Source of the DNA: an uncultured Eubacteriales bacterium
GTDB taxonomy: Bacteria > Bacillota > Clostridia > Oscillospirales > Acutalibacteraceae
Assembly (NCBI GenBank): GCA_934630995.1
Contig: CAKTXU010000021.1
Span: 1-11,464, forward strand
DNA length: 11,464 nt
Reading direction: 5' to 3'
Shown here: positions 1 to 7,165 of the stretch, piece after piece
How positions within the stretch are numbered: the first letter of the stretch is position 1
How the letters are laid out: each line of letters begins with the position of its first letter
Notes under the pieces: model-generated
Database searches by the model: none
The model's input: only the letters and a program-made list of their open reading frames with translations
What the model was told of the DNA's origin: nothing
Translations under genes and position numbers: made by a program

Positions 1-2207
1 GCGTTGCGGTTATAGCCGGCCAGATCGAATTCGTTTATCTCGCCTTTGTGGGTGTTCTTGACGGTATACATGGCAAAATCAGCGTATTTGAGCAGTACCT
101 CATAATTGGTGGTATCGTCGGGATACCAGGCGATGCCGGCCGACGCCCTGATTTTAAAGGCGGTGTTGTCCGGCAGGGGGAAGTAGGTCTCCCACATCCG
201 CCGGTACAGGTGGTCAAAAATATCGCGGATGGGCTGCTTATCGGCATAACCGGATATGAACACATAGAACTCGTCGCCCGACATCCGGGAGATGACGGCG
301 GTTTGGGGCAGCTCCTCCTTCAGCAGCGTCGCCATACAGCGGATATACTTGTCGCCCATATCATGGCCGTAGGTATCGTTGATGTATTTGAGATTATCCA
401 AATCCATCATCAGCAGGGCGCCGATGCCCAGCGTCTCGGAATGACGGAATTTTTCCTGCATCACCGTGTAAAAGGCGCGCCGATTGAGCAGATCGGTCAG
501 CAGATCATAGTCCCGCTCGTATTCGATTTTCTGCTTCTCCAGCATTTCCTGGGTGACATCGGACAGCACCCCGATGACCCGTCCGGCATCCTCGAGGTAT
601 TTCAGGCGCAGCCACCGGCCGCCGTCCTCCTTGGACAGCCGGTATACCTTTGTCGTCCCTTCCTCGGAAACGGTATACCGGGCTGTGAGATCCGTCAGTC
701 TGCGCTCAAAGAACGCCTTATCTGTCTCATCCGCCCGCCGTTCGCCTCCTATGAGGCGGAACAGGCCGTCTGTCAAATACAGATTTTGTTCCTTTTTGTC
801 GTATTCGAAGGCGCCGATTGGGATCTCGGCGATTTCGATGATTTTGGACAGGCGGGAAGCGGATTCCGCCACCCGCAGACTCAAATGCTCAATGGCGCCG
901 GAGAGCTCGTCGATTTCCGTAATATGGATTTTGGACAAATCCACCGGCTTTTGCGGGTCACTGTTTTTAAGGTTGCGCACCAGGGCCGTAATCGGCCGGG
1001 TCAGCAGGCCCGACACCAGTACGACGCCCAGAATGCCCACAAGCACCGAGGCAATACTGGCCAGGAGGATGCCGTTGCGGACGCTTTGATAAAAGCCCAA
1101 TAAATCCCTATCCCGCATAATTCCCACAAGCGCCCACTGCTCATACTCATAGGGTGTGTTGGAATTATACAGCTGCAGATACTGGACGCTGCCATAGGCG
1201 TTGTCGGTTACTCGTTCGCTTTTCTCCGCTTTATAGGTATGGCCGTGGACAGGAGCGGCGGCAAAGGTTGTCACGCTCTCCTCTCCGAAGATCTTTTTGT
1301 ACAGCGGGCCGCTGGACAGCACATTTCGCAGGGAGATGCCGTCATCGTCCTCGAGAATACCCAGCAGGTAAGCCCCCTTCTTGTCCCCGGTCAGCTCGTC
1401 GTAGGGCAGCAGGCTGCGGAGGTGATCCAGCGTGATTTCCACCCCCAGGACGCCGTAGGGCGCGCCGCTGTCGTCCACCAGCGGTACGGAATAGGTGATG
1501 ACCGGCCTATCGGTCTCCTCCAGCCTGAAGGGGGGGCTCCAATACCCCAAATCCGTATATGTCGCCCCCTGATATTGGAGGGCCGCCCGGTAGGGGCGGG
1601 AATAATACAGACAGTCCGCCGCATCGGCGCGGGAGAAGCTGAAGGAGGGCGTCCAGGGGGTGTCGGTGGTGATGCCCATGGTTTTCACCAGGGCGGAGGG
1701 CCCCCGCTCCAGCAGCAAATCCGAATTGTCGGAGGGGACGGAGGCCGGGTCCAAATCCCGGACATAGAGCCCGGGAAACATCACGGAACCGTTGTCGGGA
1801 ATATCCCCGCCGAACACCACAAAAGCGCCGGTTACATTGTTTTTCCTCAGCAGAAAGAGGATGCTGTCGGTCACCTCCGACAGAATCCTGAGGGATAGAT
1901 CAGAGCCGGCGGTGATATCCGCCGGCGTGGCACGCTCCTGTGAGAGGATGGCCGCCGTTTCATCCTGGATGCTGTCCACCGTATCGGCGACATTGGACCA
2001 GCGCTGAATCATCTCACTCTGCAGGTAATTTTTTCGATTGATGACCCGTTCGCCCAAAATATCGAAGGCGTTGGCGTTGAGCTCGTCGATGGTTCCGCTC
2101 CACCAGATCGTGCCAACGAAGAGGCCCGCCTGAATCAAGGTGACGATGAGCATGGGCAGCACGATCCGGCGAAGAATCGAACGGCTGCGCGTCCGCGATT
2201 TTGCCAC
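1..2207 (-). CDS. Membrane sensor diguanylate cyclase (Cache-like - HAMP-like - PAS-like - GGDEF), 3' end outside window
   Basis: The frame is open from a GTG at 2207 to the left edge, giving at least 735 residues. It should make c-di-GMP from two GTP at the inner membrane face in response to an extracellular signal. Residues 15-36 form one membrane helix and about 379-401 a second. The roughly 340 residues between them resemble a dCache sensor. A HAMP-like linker (about 402-450) and a PAS-like region (about 455-560) follow. The GGDEF domain starts near 567 (DLLTDLLNRR), with the metal-binding MDLDN at 601-605 and the signature as SGDEF at 643-647. An RxxD inhibitory site is absent at the expected place. 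The last residues (INEFDLAGYNRN) resemble the linker that often leads into an EAL domain, so a phosphodiesterase half may lie outside. The start follows an AAAGGAGG at 7 nt. It is the second gene after the solute-binding protein. Cyclase identity is firm; the ligand is unknown. Confidence 0.93.
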   Translation of the reverse strand, partial: MAKSRTRSRSILRRIVLPMLIVTLIQAGLFVGTIWWSGTIDELNANAFDILGERVINRKNYLQSEMIQRWSNVADTVDSIQDETAAILSQERATPADITAGSDLSLRILSEVTDSILFLLRKNNVTGAFVVFGGDIPDNGSVMFPGLYVRDLDPASVPSDNSDLLLERGPSALVKTMGITTDTPWTPSFSFSRADAADCLYYSRPYRAALQYQGATYTDLGYWSPPFRLEETDRPVITYSVPLVDDSGAPYGVLGVEITLDHLRSLLPYDELTGDKKGAYLLGILEDDDGISLRNVLSSGPLYKKIFGEESVTTFAAAPVHGHTYKAEKSERVTDNAYGSVQYLQLYNSNTPYEYEQWALVGIMRDRDLLGFYQSVRNGILLASIASVLVGILGVVLVSGLLTRPITALVRNLKNSDPQKPVDLSKIHITEIDELSGAIEHLSLRVAESASRLSKIIEIAEIPIGAFEYDKKEQNLYLTDGLFRLIGGERRADETDKAFFERRLTDLTARYTVSEEGTTKVYRLSKEDGGRWLRLKYLEDAGRVIGVLSDVTQEMLEKQKIEYERDYDLLTDLLNRRAFYTVMQEKFRHSETLGIGALLMMDLDNLKYINDTYGHDMGDKYIRCMATLLKEELPQTAVISRMSGDEFYVFISGYADKQPIRDIFDHLYRRMWETYFPLPDNTAFKIRASAGIAWYPDDTTNYEVLLKYADFAMYTVKNTHKGEINEFDLAGYNRN

Positions 2208-2214
2208 GGGCCAC

Positions 2215-2222
2215 CCTCCTTT
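2215..2222 (-). promoter_or_regulatory. Ribosome binding site deciding the GTG start of the cyclase
   Basis: On the minus strand this reads AAAGGAGG and ends 7 nt before the GTG at 2207. An earlier GTG, 7 nt upstream, is out of frame. The site lies inside the 32-bp gap to the solute-binding protein stop (2240-2242), as expected for a second cistron with its own strong translation signal. Confidence 0.8.
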
Positions 2223-2239
2223 CTTCCCGCGGGTGATGT

Positions 2240-3718
2240 TCACTCCGCGGCGGCTTCCCGCAGTTCCTTGTCGAAGGCAGAGAACCAGGCCTCAAAATTC
2301 TCATCGGTGTCGAACCGGGCGACGGCGTCGGCGCGGGACAGTCCCTGGGAAATCAAGGACTCCATGGCGGCAAGGTCCTCTTTGGCCTTGTTCATCATAG
2401 AATCCTCCAGAACCGCGCGCGCTTCGGTGCCGCCCTTAAAGGCCTTGCTGGTGTACATGGTATTGCCGGCTATCATATCCACCGCCACAGGCAGGGTCTT
2501 TTTCAGGTTTTCCGCATAGGTGGACGCCGACTCACTCTGTAGGGCGCTTTCAATCAAGGCCTTGGAATTGGCCTCGGTTTTGACCGGCAGATACCCTGAG
2601 GAGATGGAAAACTCGATATTCCGCCGGGTCTCGGTAAACCATTTCAGGAACAGGACGGCGGCGTATTCGTGCTTCTCGTCAGAGGAGGCGACCACCATGC
2701 CCGCGCCCTGCTGCACGGCATAGGCGCCGCCGCCTGCGAATTCGGGGGCGGGAAGCACCAGCGATTCGATGGGATAGCTCTCGGTGTCGTTGATATTGAC
2801 CGCCCCGGGGAAATATGCAGAGCCGGAGGTGGAGCCGACCAGGGCGATGATGCTGCCGGTTTTGATATCGTCGGAACGAAACCGCCCGTAGGCGCCGAAC
2901 CAACCATTGATATGCGGGACATACAGGTTATCCCACAGGCGGCGCATGATTTCTTTATCGTTGTGAATGGTCAGACGGCCGCCTTCGACCGAAAAAATTT
3001 CCTCACCCAGCTGGAGGGCGCCAATCAGCATATAATTGGCGATGGCGTCCCTGCCGAAAAAGGAGCGGCCTCCCGACCACTCGTAATAGGCTTTGGCGAC
3101 CTGGGTCACGCCCTCGATGGTGGCCAGTCTGTCCAGCCCGGCGCCGGTGGCCTCGGAGAACTTATTCCAATCGGTGGCGTTGAGCATGAACACCTCCGTG
3201 GATTTGGCAATGGGGAAAATCTTGAGATTGCCTTCCGCGTCCAGACGGCCCTCGGCGATGTAGCCCGGTACATAGGCCGCAATCTCCTCTTTGGTCAAAT
3301 ATTTGTCCAGCGGCGCCACCATGCCCATTTTATCCACCTGATAGGCGGTGTCGGCATATGCGGCGAAAATATCGGGCATCGGATTCGCCCCGACCCTTTT
3401 TTCCGCGGATTCCACCACTTTATCCCTGAGCTCGTTGATGCTGCCCTGGCTGAAGGCTTCCACCACCCCCCCCTGCTCCAGGCCCACGGTTTCGTTGAAT
3501 TCCGCGATGAGGGCGTCAAAGGCTGTTTTTTGCGGCCCGTTGTAATAATGCCAGATTTCGATGGAGACCGGATTCTGCGGATCCAATTTCACCTTGACGG
3601 ACGATTCCGCGCCGGAACCGGCGCTTTCAGACGGCGCGCCACTCTTGCAGCCGGTCAGGAGCAGAGCCGCTCCTGCGCCTATGCAGAGCGTTCTCATGAA
3701 TACGCCAGTTTTTTTCAT
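2240..3718 (-). CDS. Extracellular solute-binding lipoprotein (ABC-type, family 1-like)
   Basis: 492 residues. The N-terminus is a lipoprotein signal: basic start, hydrophobic stretch, then lipobox LLTGC with the lipidated Cys at residue 24 and a Ser/Gly-rich linker. The mature part begins with VSIEIWHYYNGPQKTAFDAL, typical of carbohydrate/oligosaccharide-type family 1 binding proteins, and the length is normal for them. It would sit outside the membrane and bind a small solute. No permease or ATPase gene adjoins it; the next gene in the same direction, 32 bp downstream, is a sensor diguanylate cyclase. It may therefore present ligand to that sensor, as periplasmic binding proteins do for some sensors elsewhere (LuxP-LuxQ, NspS-MbaA), which is inference. 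The ATG at 3718 has only a weak Shine-Dalgarno but gives the proper signal peptide; Met8 has none. The substrate cannot be read from the sequence. Confidence 0.92.
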   Translation of the reverse strand: MKKTGVFMRTLCIGAGAALLLTGCKSGAPSESAGSGAESSVKVKLDPQNPVSIEIWHYYNGPQKTAFDALIAEFNETVGLEQGGVVEAFSQGSINELRDKVVESAEKRVGANPMPDIFAAYADTAYQVDKMGMVAPLDKYLTKEEIAAYVPGYIAEGRLDAEGNLKIFPIAKSTEVFMLNATDWNKFSEATGAGLDRLATIEGVTQVAKAYYEWSGGRSFFGRDAIANYMLIGALQLGEEIFSVEGGRLTIHNDKEIMRRLWDNLYVPHINGWFGAYGRFRSDDIKTGSIIALVGSTSGSAYFPGAVNINDTESYPIESLVLPAPEFAGGGAYAVQQGAGMVVASSDEKHEYAAVLFLKWFTETRRNIEFSISSGYLPVKTEANSKALIESALQSESASTYAENLKKTLPVAVDMIAGNTMYTSKAFKGGTEARAVLEDSMMNKAKEDLAAMESLISQGLSRADAVARFDTDENFEAWFSAFDKELREAAAE

Positions 3719-3768
3719 CGGTTTTACCCGCTTTCCCGCCCTTCGGCGTTTTCCTATGGTTATTCTCC

Positions 3769-3797
3769 ATTATATGCCCACCTATGTCTTTTTTCCA
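3769..3797 (-). promoter_or_regulatory. Sigma-A-type promoter of the binding protein-cyclase unit
   Basis: On the minus strand there is a perfect -10 TATAAT (3769-3774) and a -35 TGGAAA (3792-3797), 17 bp apart. Transcription would start near 3762, leaving a leader of about 45 nt. No second promoter is evident before the cyclase, which supports co-transcription. Confidence 0.65.
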
Positions 3798-4006
3798 GTC
3801 CTTTTCCCAAATTTCTCCGGCTGCGGCGCCGAATAGCGGAAAACGGCGGCAATGGTACCCCTGCCGGAGGCTCTGCCGCGTTTCGCTGATTTCACCAGCC
3901 GGCGCCTAAACGGCAAAAAACTACGGCTATTTCTGAATTTTTTGTTGAGTGCTCCTTAAGGGGGAACGGCAAACCTTAAGATTGCATGAAACCTGGCCGG
4001 TTTGCG

Positions 4007-4035
4007 TTGCTTTTGCAGGGACAACACCATATAAT
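4007..4035 (+). promoter_or_regulatory. Sigma-A-type promoter of the PAP2 gene
   Basis: -35 TTGCTT (4007-4012) and a perfect -10 TATAAT (4030-4035) with a 17-bp spacer. The predicted start near 4042 lies downstream of the ATG at 3986, which excludes that ATG for this transcript and supports the TTG at 4067. Confidence 0.65.
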
Positions 4036-4051
4036 AAATAAGCAAATTGTG

Positions 4052-4059
4052 AAAGGAGG
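4052..4059 (+). promoter_or_regulatory. Ribosome binding site deciding the TTG start of the PAP2 gene
   Basis: AAAGGAGG stands 7 nt before the TTG at 4067, the same sequence and spacing as at the cyclase GTG start. The in-frame ATG at 3986 has no such site. Confidence 0.8.
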
Positions 4060-4066
4060 GAGCGCT

Positions 4067-4813
4067 TTGCGCATCGATAAAGGCCTGGTTACCGGACTGG
4101 CAAAAAAATATTCCCATGCCTGGCTCTTTCTGATTTTCGCCATGCTGGGCCAGCAATTCTCCCTTCTTGAGCAATTCGTGGTTCCCCGCTATTGGGTTTA
4201 CTGCTGGGTGGACGGCTACATCCCTTTTCTTCCGGGTTTTGTCATCCCCTACATGCTGTGGTTCGCCTATGTCGCCGTAGGGCTTGTGGTGCTGTGTCTT
4301 CATGATCGGGAGGATTTCATCCGCGCCTTTTCCCTGCTGGGGTGGGGCATGTTCATCGCCCTGGTCATCTATTTCTTCTTCCCCCACGGGCAGCCTCTGC
4401 GTCCCATTATTACCCATGACGATATTTTCAGCCGGCTGGTCCGGGATGTTATATACGCCAACGACACCAACACCAATTGCTGCCCCAGCATCCATGTGCT
4501 CAATCAGCTGGCCGTGCATATCGGCTTGTGCAAATCCAAGCTGATGCGTTCGCGGAAATGGTATCCCTGGTTCAAATGGACCTCATTCACTTTCACCGTC
4601 CTTGTCTGCGCCTCCACCGTGTTCCTCAAGCAGCATTCGATAATCGACGTGCTGGCGGCCCTCCTGCTGGAAATTCCGCTGTATCTCCTTATCTATAAGG
4701 TGGACTGGAAGGGCCTGTTCGCCCGCCGCAAAAACGCTGCCGTGGCCATCCCGCAAAAGACGCTTGCCGTGCGTGAAAACGAAGCCGTTGAAACGGCGAC
4801 GGCAGCGAAATAA
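4067..4813 (+). CDS. PAP2-superfamily membrane phosphatase (Aur1/inositol phosphorylceramide synthase-like)
   Basis: 248 residues from a TTG start. It is a polytopic membrane protein with hydrophobic stretches around residues 17-35, 57-78, 88-106, 172-187 and 194-210. The PAP2 catalytic motifs are present in order: QPLRP at 109-113, CPSIH at 139-143 and KQHSIID at 188-194, with H143, H190 and D194 as the expected catalytic set and H190 as the likely phospho-histidine. The spacing and the PSIH form match the Aur1-like branch rather than the classic PSGH. The family hydrolyses or transfers lipid phosphate head groups on the outer membrane face; possible substrates are phosphatidate, undecaprenyl pyrophosphate or a phosphosphingolipid/inositol lipid, and the sequence does not decide. 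The tail (about 215-248) is charged and Ala-rich. It is a single gene with its own promoter and a hairpin directly after the stop. Confidence 0.88.
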   Translation: MRIDKGLVTGLAKKYSHAWLFLIFAMLGQQFSLLEQFVVPRYWVYCWVDGYIPFLPGFVIPYMLWFAYVAVGLVVLCLHDREDFIRAFSLLGWGMFIALVIYFFFPHGQPLRPIITHDDIFSRLVRDVIYANDTNTNCCPSIHVLNQLAVHIGLCKSKLMRSRKWYPWFKWTSFTFTVLVCASTVFLKQHSIIDVLAALLLEIPLYLLIYKVDWKGLFARRKNAAVAIPQKTLAVRENEAVETATAAK

Positions 4814-4824
4814 TTTGGTTAATA

Positions 4825-4860
4825 TGCAAGGCCCGGCATGGCTAAATGCCGGGCCTTGCA
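4825..4860. terminator. Perfect 15-bp hairpin between convergent genes
   Basis: TGCAAGGCCCGGCAT and its exact reverse complement flank a 6-nt loop (4840-4845). It starts 12 nt after the PAP2 stop and ends 17 nt before the convergent Amidase_6 gene. No U-tract follows directly on either strand; the nearest plus-strand T-run is 12 nt away (4873-4878). It probably serves both genes as a transcript end or RNA-stabilising hairpin. Confidence 0.7.
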
Positions 4861-4877
4861 CTGTGTGCGGGCGTTTT

Positions 4878-6083
4878 TTACCTCGTCTCCATCAGCACGG
4901 TGCCGTAATCACAGGCGGCGCCGCCATAGTTCCATTTGATGCGGTATTTGTCCCCGGTATGGCAGCTGACCGCCGGCGTGCCGTCTCCTAGATAGCCGAC
5001 GCAAAGGGCCGTATGGCTCCATTTCCCATCCCCGATAAAGCCGCCGCTCCAACGGTAAAATACCGGATTGCCGGGCCGCAGGATGGCGGAGGCATCCTGG
5101 CTGTTGCCACCCAGTGAAAGGCGCCGTCCCGCCCCGTCCGACTGGCGGAGAATAGCAATTCCCCGGCCGCAGTTTCGTGACCCGGTGAGATAGGCGTACA
5201 GCCGGGTGGAGGAAATGAAGGCCGCCGACCCCTCTCCCTCCTCGGAAAACCAGATATCGTCCATGGACAAGCCTCCCGCCAGCAGGCACTGGGAGGCGAA
5301 ATTGCAGCAATCGCCGCCTACGGCACTGTAATCCCCAAATGCCTCCCGGTTGCGTCCGGCGGCCCATTGTTCCGCATAGGCGACAGCCGCCTCAGGAGCG
5401 TAGGCGTCCGGCGGGACGGGTGTATTTTCTTCCAGCCGGGGCGGCGATCCCGTGACGGGCGGGCGCGGGGAGGAGGGAATCCCCGCATAATCCCGATAGG
5501 CCGGGTTATTGAAACGGTGGGGGGTGGCGGCATTGGTGGGACGGCCCTCGTCGTAGTCGTCCGCCGCCACCTGCCATCCGGTTTCCTCCCGCCGCAGGGT
5601 GAGCACATGTTTTACCCCATAGCCGGAACGGTCGGCCGCTTCCGGAGAGGTGTACTTTGTATACCAACTGTTGAAATAGGCGAATTCATAAACGTTTAGT
5701 ATATACTTGCCGGTGAATGACATCACGTTGTCTACCCTATATACCGTATCGGCTCCGGAATAGAGACAGTCCCAGTCCTCCATCATCGCCCGCAGGCAGG
5801 CCGTCCGGTGTTCTTCCTGCTGCCGCACCGCTTCGGAAATCTGTGGCGCGCGTTCCGGGACAACCGCCCCGGCCGCCCGGCCGAAGCTGTCCCCCCTCCA
5901 GGCGAAATAGGCGGCCACGATATCGCCGGTCTCGGGCGGAAGGGGGCGGCCGCCCTCCTCCTCGATGACGGCGCAAGGGGTGAAGGGGATGTCCTCCGGC
6001 ATTTTGCCGCCGCAACCCGTTAAACCACACAGGAGGATGAGCGCCAGCATACCGGCGCCTCCGTGCTTTTTCCTCTTCAACAA
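4878..6083 (-). CDS. Lipoprotein with C-terminal Amidase_6-type (NlpC/P60-like) domain
   Basis: 401 residues. The lipobox GLTGC places a lipidated Cys at residue 24. Residues about 50-180 form an N-terminal domain ending in a stretch typical of Amidase_6 proteins (VKHVLTLRREETGWQVAADD), followed by a Pro-rich linker (about 195-228). The C-terminal domain begins AVAYAEQWA and carries GGDCCNFASQC (256-266), whose C259 is the likely nucleophile, and KWSHTALCVGY (354-364) with H357 as the partner His. The family is a cysteine peptidase-like fold, so it may act on peptidoglycan peptides or other amides outside the cell; the true substrate is not known. Start: TTG at 6083 (or the adjacent TTG at 6080), preceded by GGTGGGGG; no in-frame ATG lies upstream. 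It is a single gene, convergent with PAP2 and divergent from dCMP deaminase. Confidence 0.88.
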   Translation of the reverse strand: MLKRKKHGGAGMLALILLCGLTGCGGKMPEDIPFTPCAVIEEEGGRPLPPETGDIVAAYFAWRGDSFGRAAGAVVPERAPQISEAVRQQEEHRTACLRAMMEDWDCLYSGADTVYRVDNVMSFTGKYILNVYEFAYFNSWYTKYTSPEAADRSGYGVKHVLTLRREETGWQVAADDYDEGRPTNAATPHRFNNPAYRDYAGIPSSPRPPVTGSPPRLEENTPVPPDAYAPEAAVAYAEQWAAGRNREAFGDYSAVGGDCCNFASQCLLAGGLSMDDIWFSEEGEGSAAFISSTRLYAYLTGSRNCGRGIAILRQSDGAGRRLSLGGNSQDASAILRPGNPVFYRWSGGFIGDGKWSHTALCVGYLGDGTPAVSCHTGDKYRIKWNYGGAACDYGTVLMETR

Positions 6084-6247
6084 TATACCCCCACCATTCT
6101 TGAAAAATACGTATTGTATTAATTTGCATATATTTTACAGAAAATTGGCCTTCTACACACTATATGTTATGCGGGAGAAGGGGAGAACCGCGGGAGGGGC
6201 CTTTTCCAGCTTCAAAAATCGGAGGAAAAGTTCGTGGATTCTGGCTC
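6084..6247. other. AT-rich intergenic segment upstream of the Amidase_6 gene
   Basis: Roughly 6100-6170 is strikingly AT-rich against GC-rich surroundings and must hold the minus-strand promoter of the Amidase_6 gene. Candidate -10 boxes on the minus strand are TACAAT (6113-6118) and TAAAAT (6132-6137), but neither has a convincing -35. No gene is seen here. Confidence 0.4.
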
Positions 6248-6276
6248 TTGCGCCCGGTGGCCAAAGCCCGTATACT
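6248..6276 (+). promoter_or_regulatory. Sigma-A-type promoter of the dCMP deaminase gene
   Basis: -35 TTGCGC (6248-6253) and -10 TATACT (6271-6276) with a 17-bp spacer. The start near 6283 gives a leader of about 60 nt, and the in-frame codons before 6336 would then not be translated. Confidence 0.6.
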
Positions 6277-6344
6277 GTAAGAAAGAACCAAAGGAAACAG
6301 GGGGACGGTTAGACAGAGCAGGACAGAACGGAAGGATGGACTGT

Positions 6345-6833
6345 ATGGAAAGACGGGACAAGGAAAACTATTATCTCGACATTGCCCAGGCTGTGGCCGG
6401 ACGCGGCACTTGCCTGCGCCGCAACTTCGGCGCCATCATCGTCAAGAACGATCAAATCATGTCCACCGGCTACAGCGGGGCGCCCCGCGGCCGGCGCAAC
6501 TGCTCGGATTTGGGGTATTGTCTGCGGGAGCAGCTGCAGGTGCCCCGGGGGGAACGTTATGAGCTGTGCCGTTCGGTCCATGCGGAGGCGAACGCCATCA
6601 TCAATGCCTCCCGCAGCGAGATGATCGGGGGAACCCTCTATCTGGTGGGCATCGATGCAAAAACCAGGGAGCTGGTTCCGGACGCCAACGCCTGCTCCAT
6701 GTGCAAAAGGCTTATCATCAACGCCGGTCTGTCCCGGGTCCTCATCCGCAAATCAACGTCGGAGTTCACCGCCATTTATGTGCAGGACTGGATTGAAAAC
6801 GACGCTTCCCTCCAGGGGGACAGCGGCTATTGA
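6345..6833 (+). CDS. Deoxycytidylate (dCMP) deaminase family protein
   Basis: 162 residues, the usual length. It should deaminate dCMP to dUMP, feeding thymidylate synthesis in the cytosol. The zinc-dependent deaminase signature is complete: HAEANAI with H79 and the catalytic E81, and CSMC with C117 and C120 as the other zinc ligands. STGYSGAPRG (40-49) is the nucleotide-binding loop typical of dCMP deaminases and ComEB proteins. I chose the ATG at 6345 because AAGGA sits 8 nt before it; the ATG at 6336 is directly adjacent to the same purine stretch and is too close. It has its own promoter, and a short zinc-ribbon ORF starts after its stop. ComEB-like proteins share this fold, but no competence genes are nearby. 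Confidence 0.93.
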   Translation: MERRDKENYYLDIAQAVAGRGTCLRRNFGAIIVKNDQIMSTGYSGAPRGRRNCSDLGYCLREQLQVPRGERYELCRSVHAEANAIINASRSEMIGGTLYLVGIDAKTRELVPDANACSMCKRLIINAGLSRVLIRKSTSEFTAIYVQDWIENDASLQGDSGY

Positions 6834-6858
6834 CAACGGGTTGAGGGAGACGCGGCGG

Positions 6859-7155
6859 GTGCTTTGCCCCTGGTGCGGACAGCGGGGGCTGGAGGCATAC
6901 CGGTATCACCGGCGCAGCCCACGGCGGGATGGAGATGTCGTGCTGTGTCCCGCCTGCGGCAACCGCATCCGGACGGTCGGCAAAAAAGCCTTTCCCCGCT
7001 GGGGCGGGCTTCATGCCCTGTTGGAAAAAGGACTCAAAAAAACGGTTCCGTGTCAAACGGAACCGTTTTTTATAAGAGAACTGCTGTCGGCGCGGATTGC
7101 GGCTCAGCCGTTCCCGGCGCGGACAAATACGATTTCATCTATGAACAGATCCTGA
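6859..7155 (+). CDS. Possible small zinc-ribbon protein; frame runs through a terminator
   Basis: An open frame of 98 codons from a GTG preceded by GAGGGAG at 9 nt, 25 nt after the dCMP deaminase stop. It begins VLCPWCGQRG and has a second knuckle LCPACGN, so C3/C6 and C30/C33 would form a zinc ribbon. The next residues (RIRTVGKKAFPRWGGLHALLEKG) look protein-like. The frame has no stop before the strong intrinsic terminator at 7037-7071 and passes through it to a TGA at 7153-7155, so residues from about 61 on are probably seldom transcribed. An upstream TTG at 6841 is an alternative start. The gene may be real with a changed 3' end, a decayed remnant, or chance coding. No function is known. 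Confidence 0.4.
   Translation: MLCPWCGQRGLEAYRYHRRSPRRDGDVVLCPACGNRIRTVGKKAFPRWGGLHALLEKGLKKTVPCQTEPFFIRELLSARIAAQPFPARTNTISSMNRS
7037..7071. terminator. Bidirectional intrinsic terminator
   Basis: The core stem ACGGTTCCGT / ACGGAACCGT (7042-7051 and 7057-7066) with loop GTCAA is extended by an A-tract before and a T-tract after, giving 15 bp in all. Both strands therefore show a GC stem followed by a U-run. It ends the dCMP deaminase transcript on the plus strand and can end the S11-protein transcript, whose stop is about 95 nt away, on the minus strand. Confidence 0.88.
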
Positions 7156-7165
7156 AAGGCAAAGC

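Larger units (their letters stand above)
3719..4066. other. Divergent intergenic region (348 bp)
   Basis: The region separates the minus-strand binding protein from the plus-strand PAP2 gene. It holds one promoter for each direction near its two ends. The central part (about 3830-3990) shows no ORF with a ribosome-binding site, no long hairpin and no riboswitch that I recognise. A short CCTTAAGG palindrome at 3955-3962 and a second CTTAAG at 3975-3980 are visible and could be an operator, without further support. Confidence 0.6.

Noticed and set aside
48..1103. Long plus-strand open frame (351 codons) opposite the cyclase
   Set aside because: It lies wholly antisense to the cyclase, has no ribosome-binding site and no recognisable domain, and its frame is explained by GC-rich codon use on the other strand. 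The antisense frame on the minus strand has clear GGDEF and sensor features.
2669..3889. Long plus-strand open frame (406 codons) opposite the solute-binding protein
   Set aside because: It is antisense to a well-supported lipoprotein gene, reads across that gene's start and promoter, and has a His/Gly-rich composition with no domain.
3986..4066. In-frame upstream ATG giving a 27-residue longer PAP2 protein
   Set aside because: It lies upstream of the predicted transcription start, has no ribosome-binding site, and the extra residues are not like the family; the TTG at 4067 has an ideal site.
3956..4519. Minus-strand open frame (187 codons) over the PAP2 start
   Set aside because: It overlaps the PAP2 gene and its promoter in antisense and has no recognisable domain.
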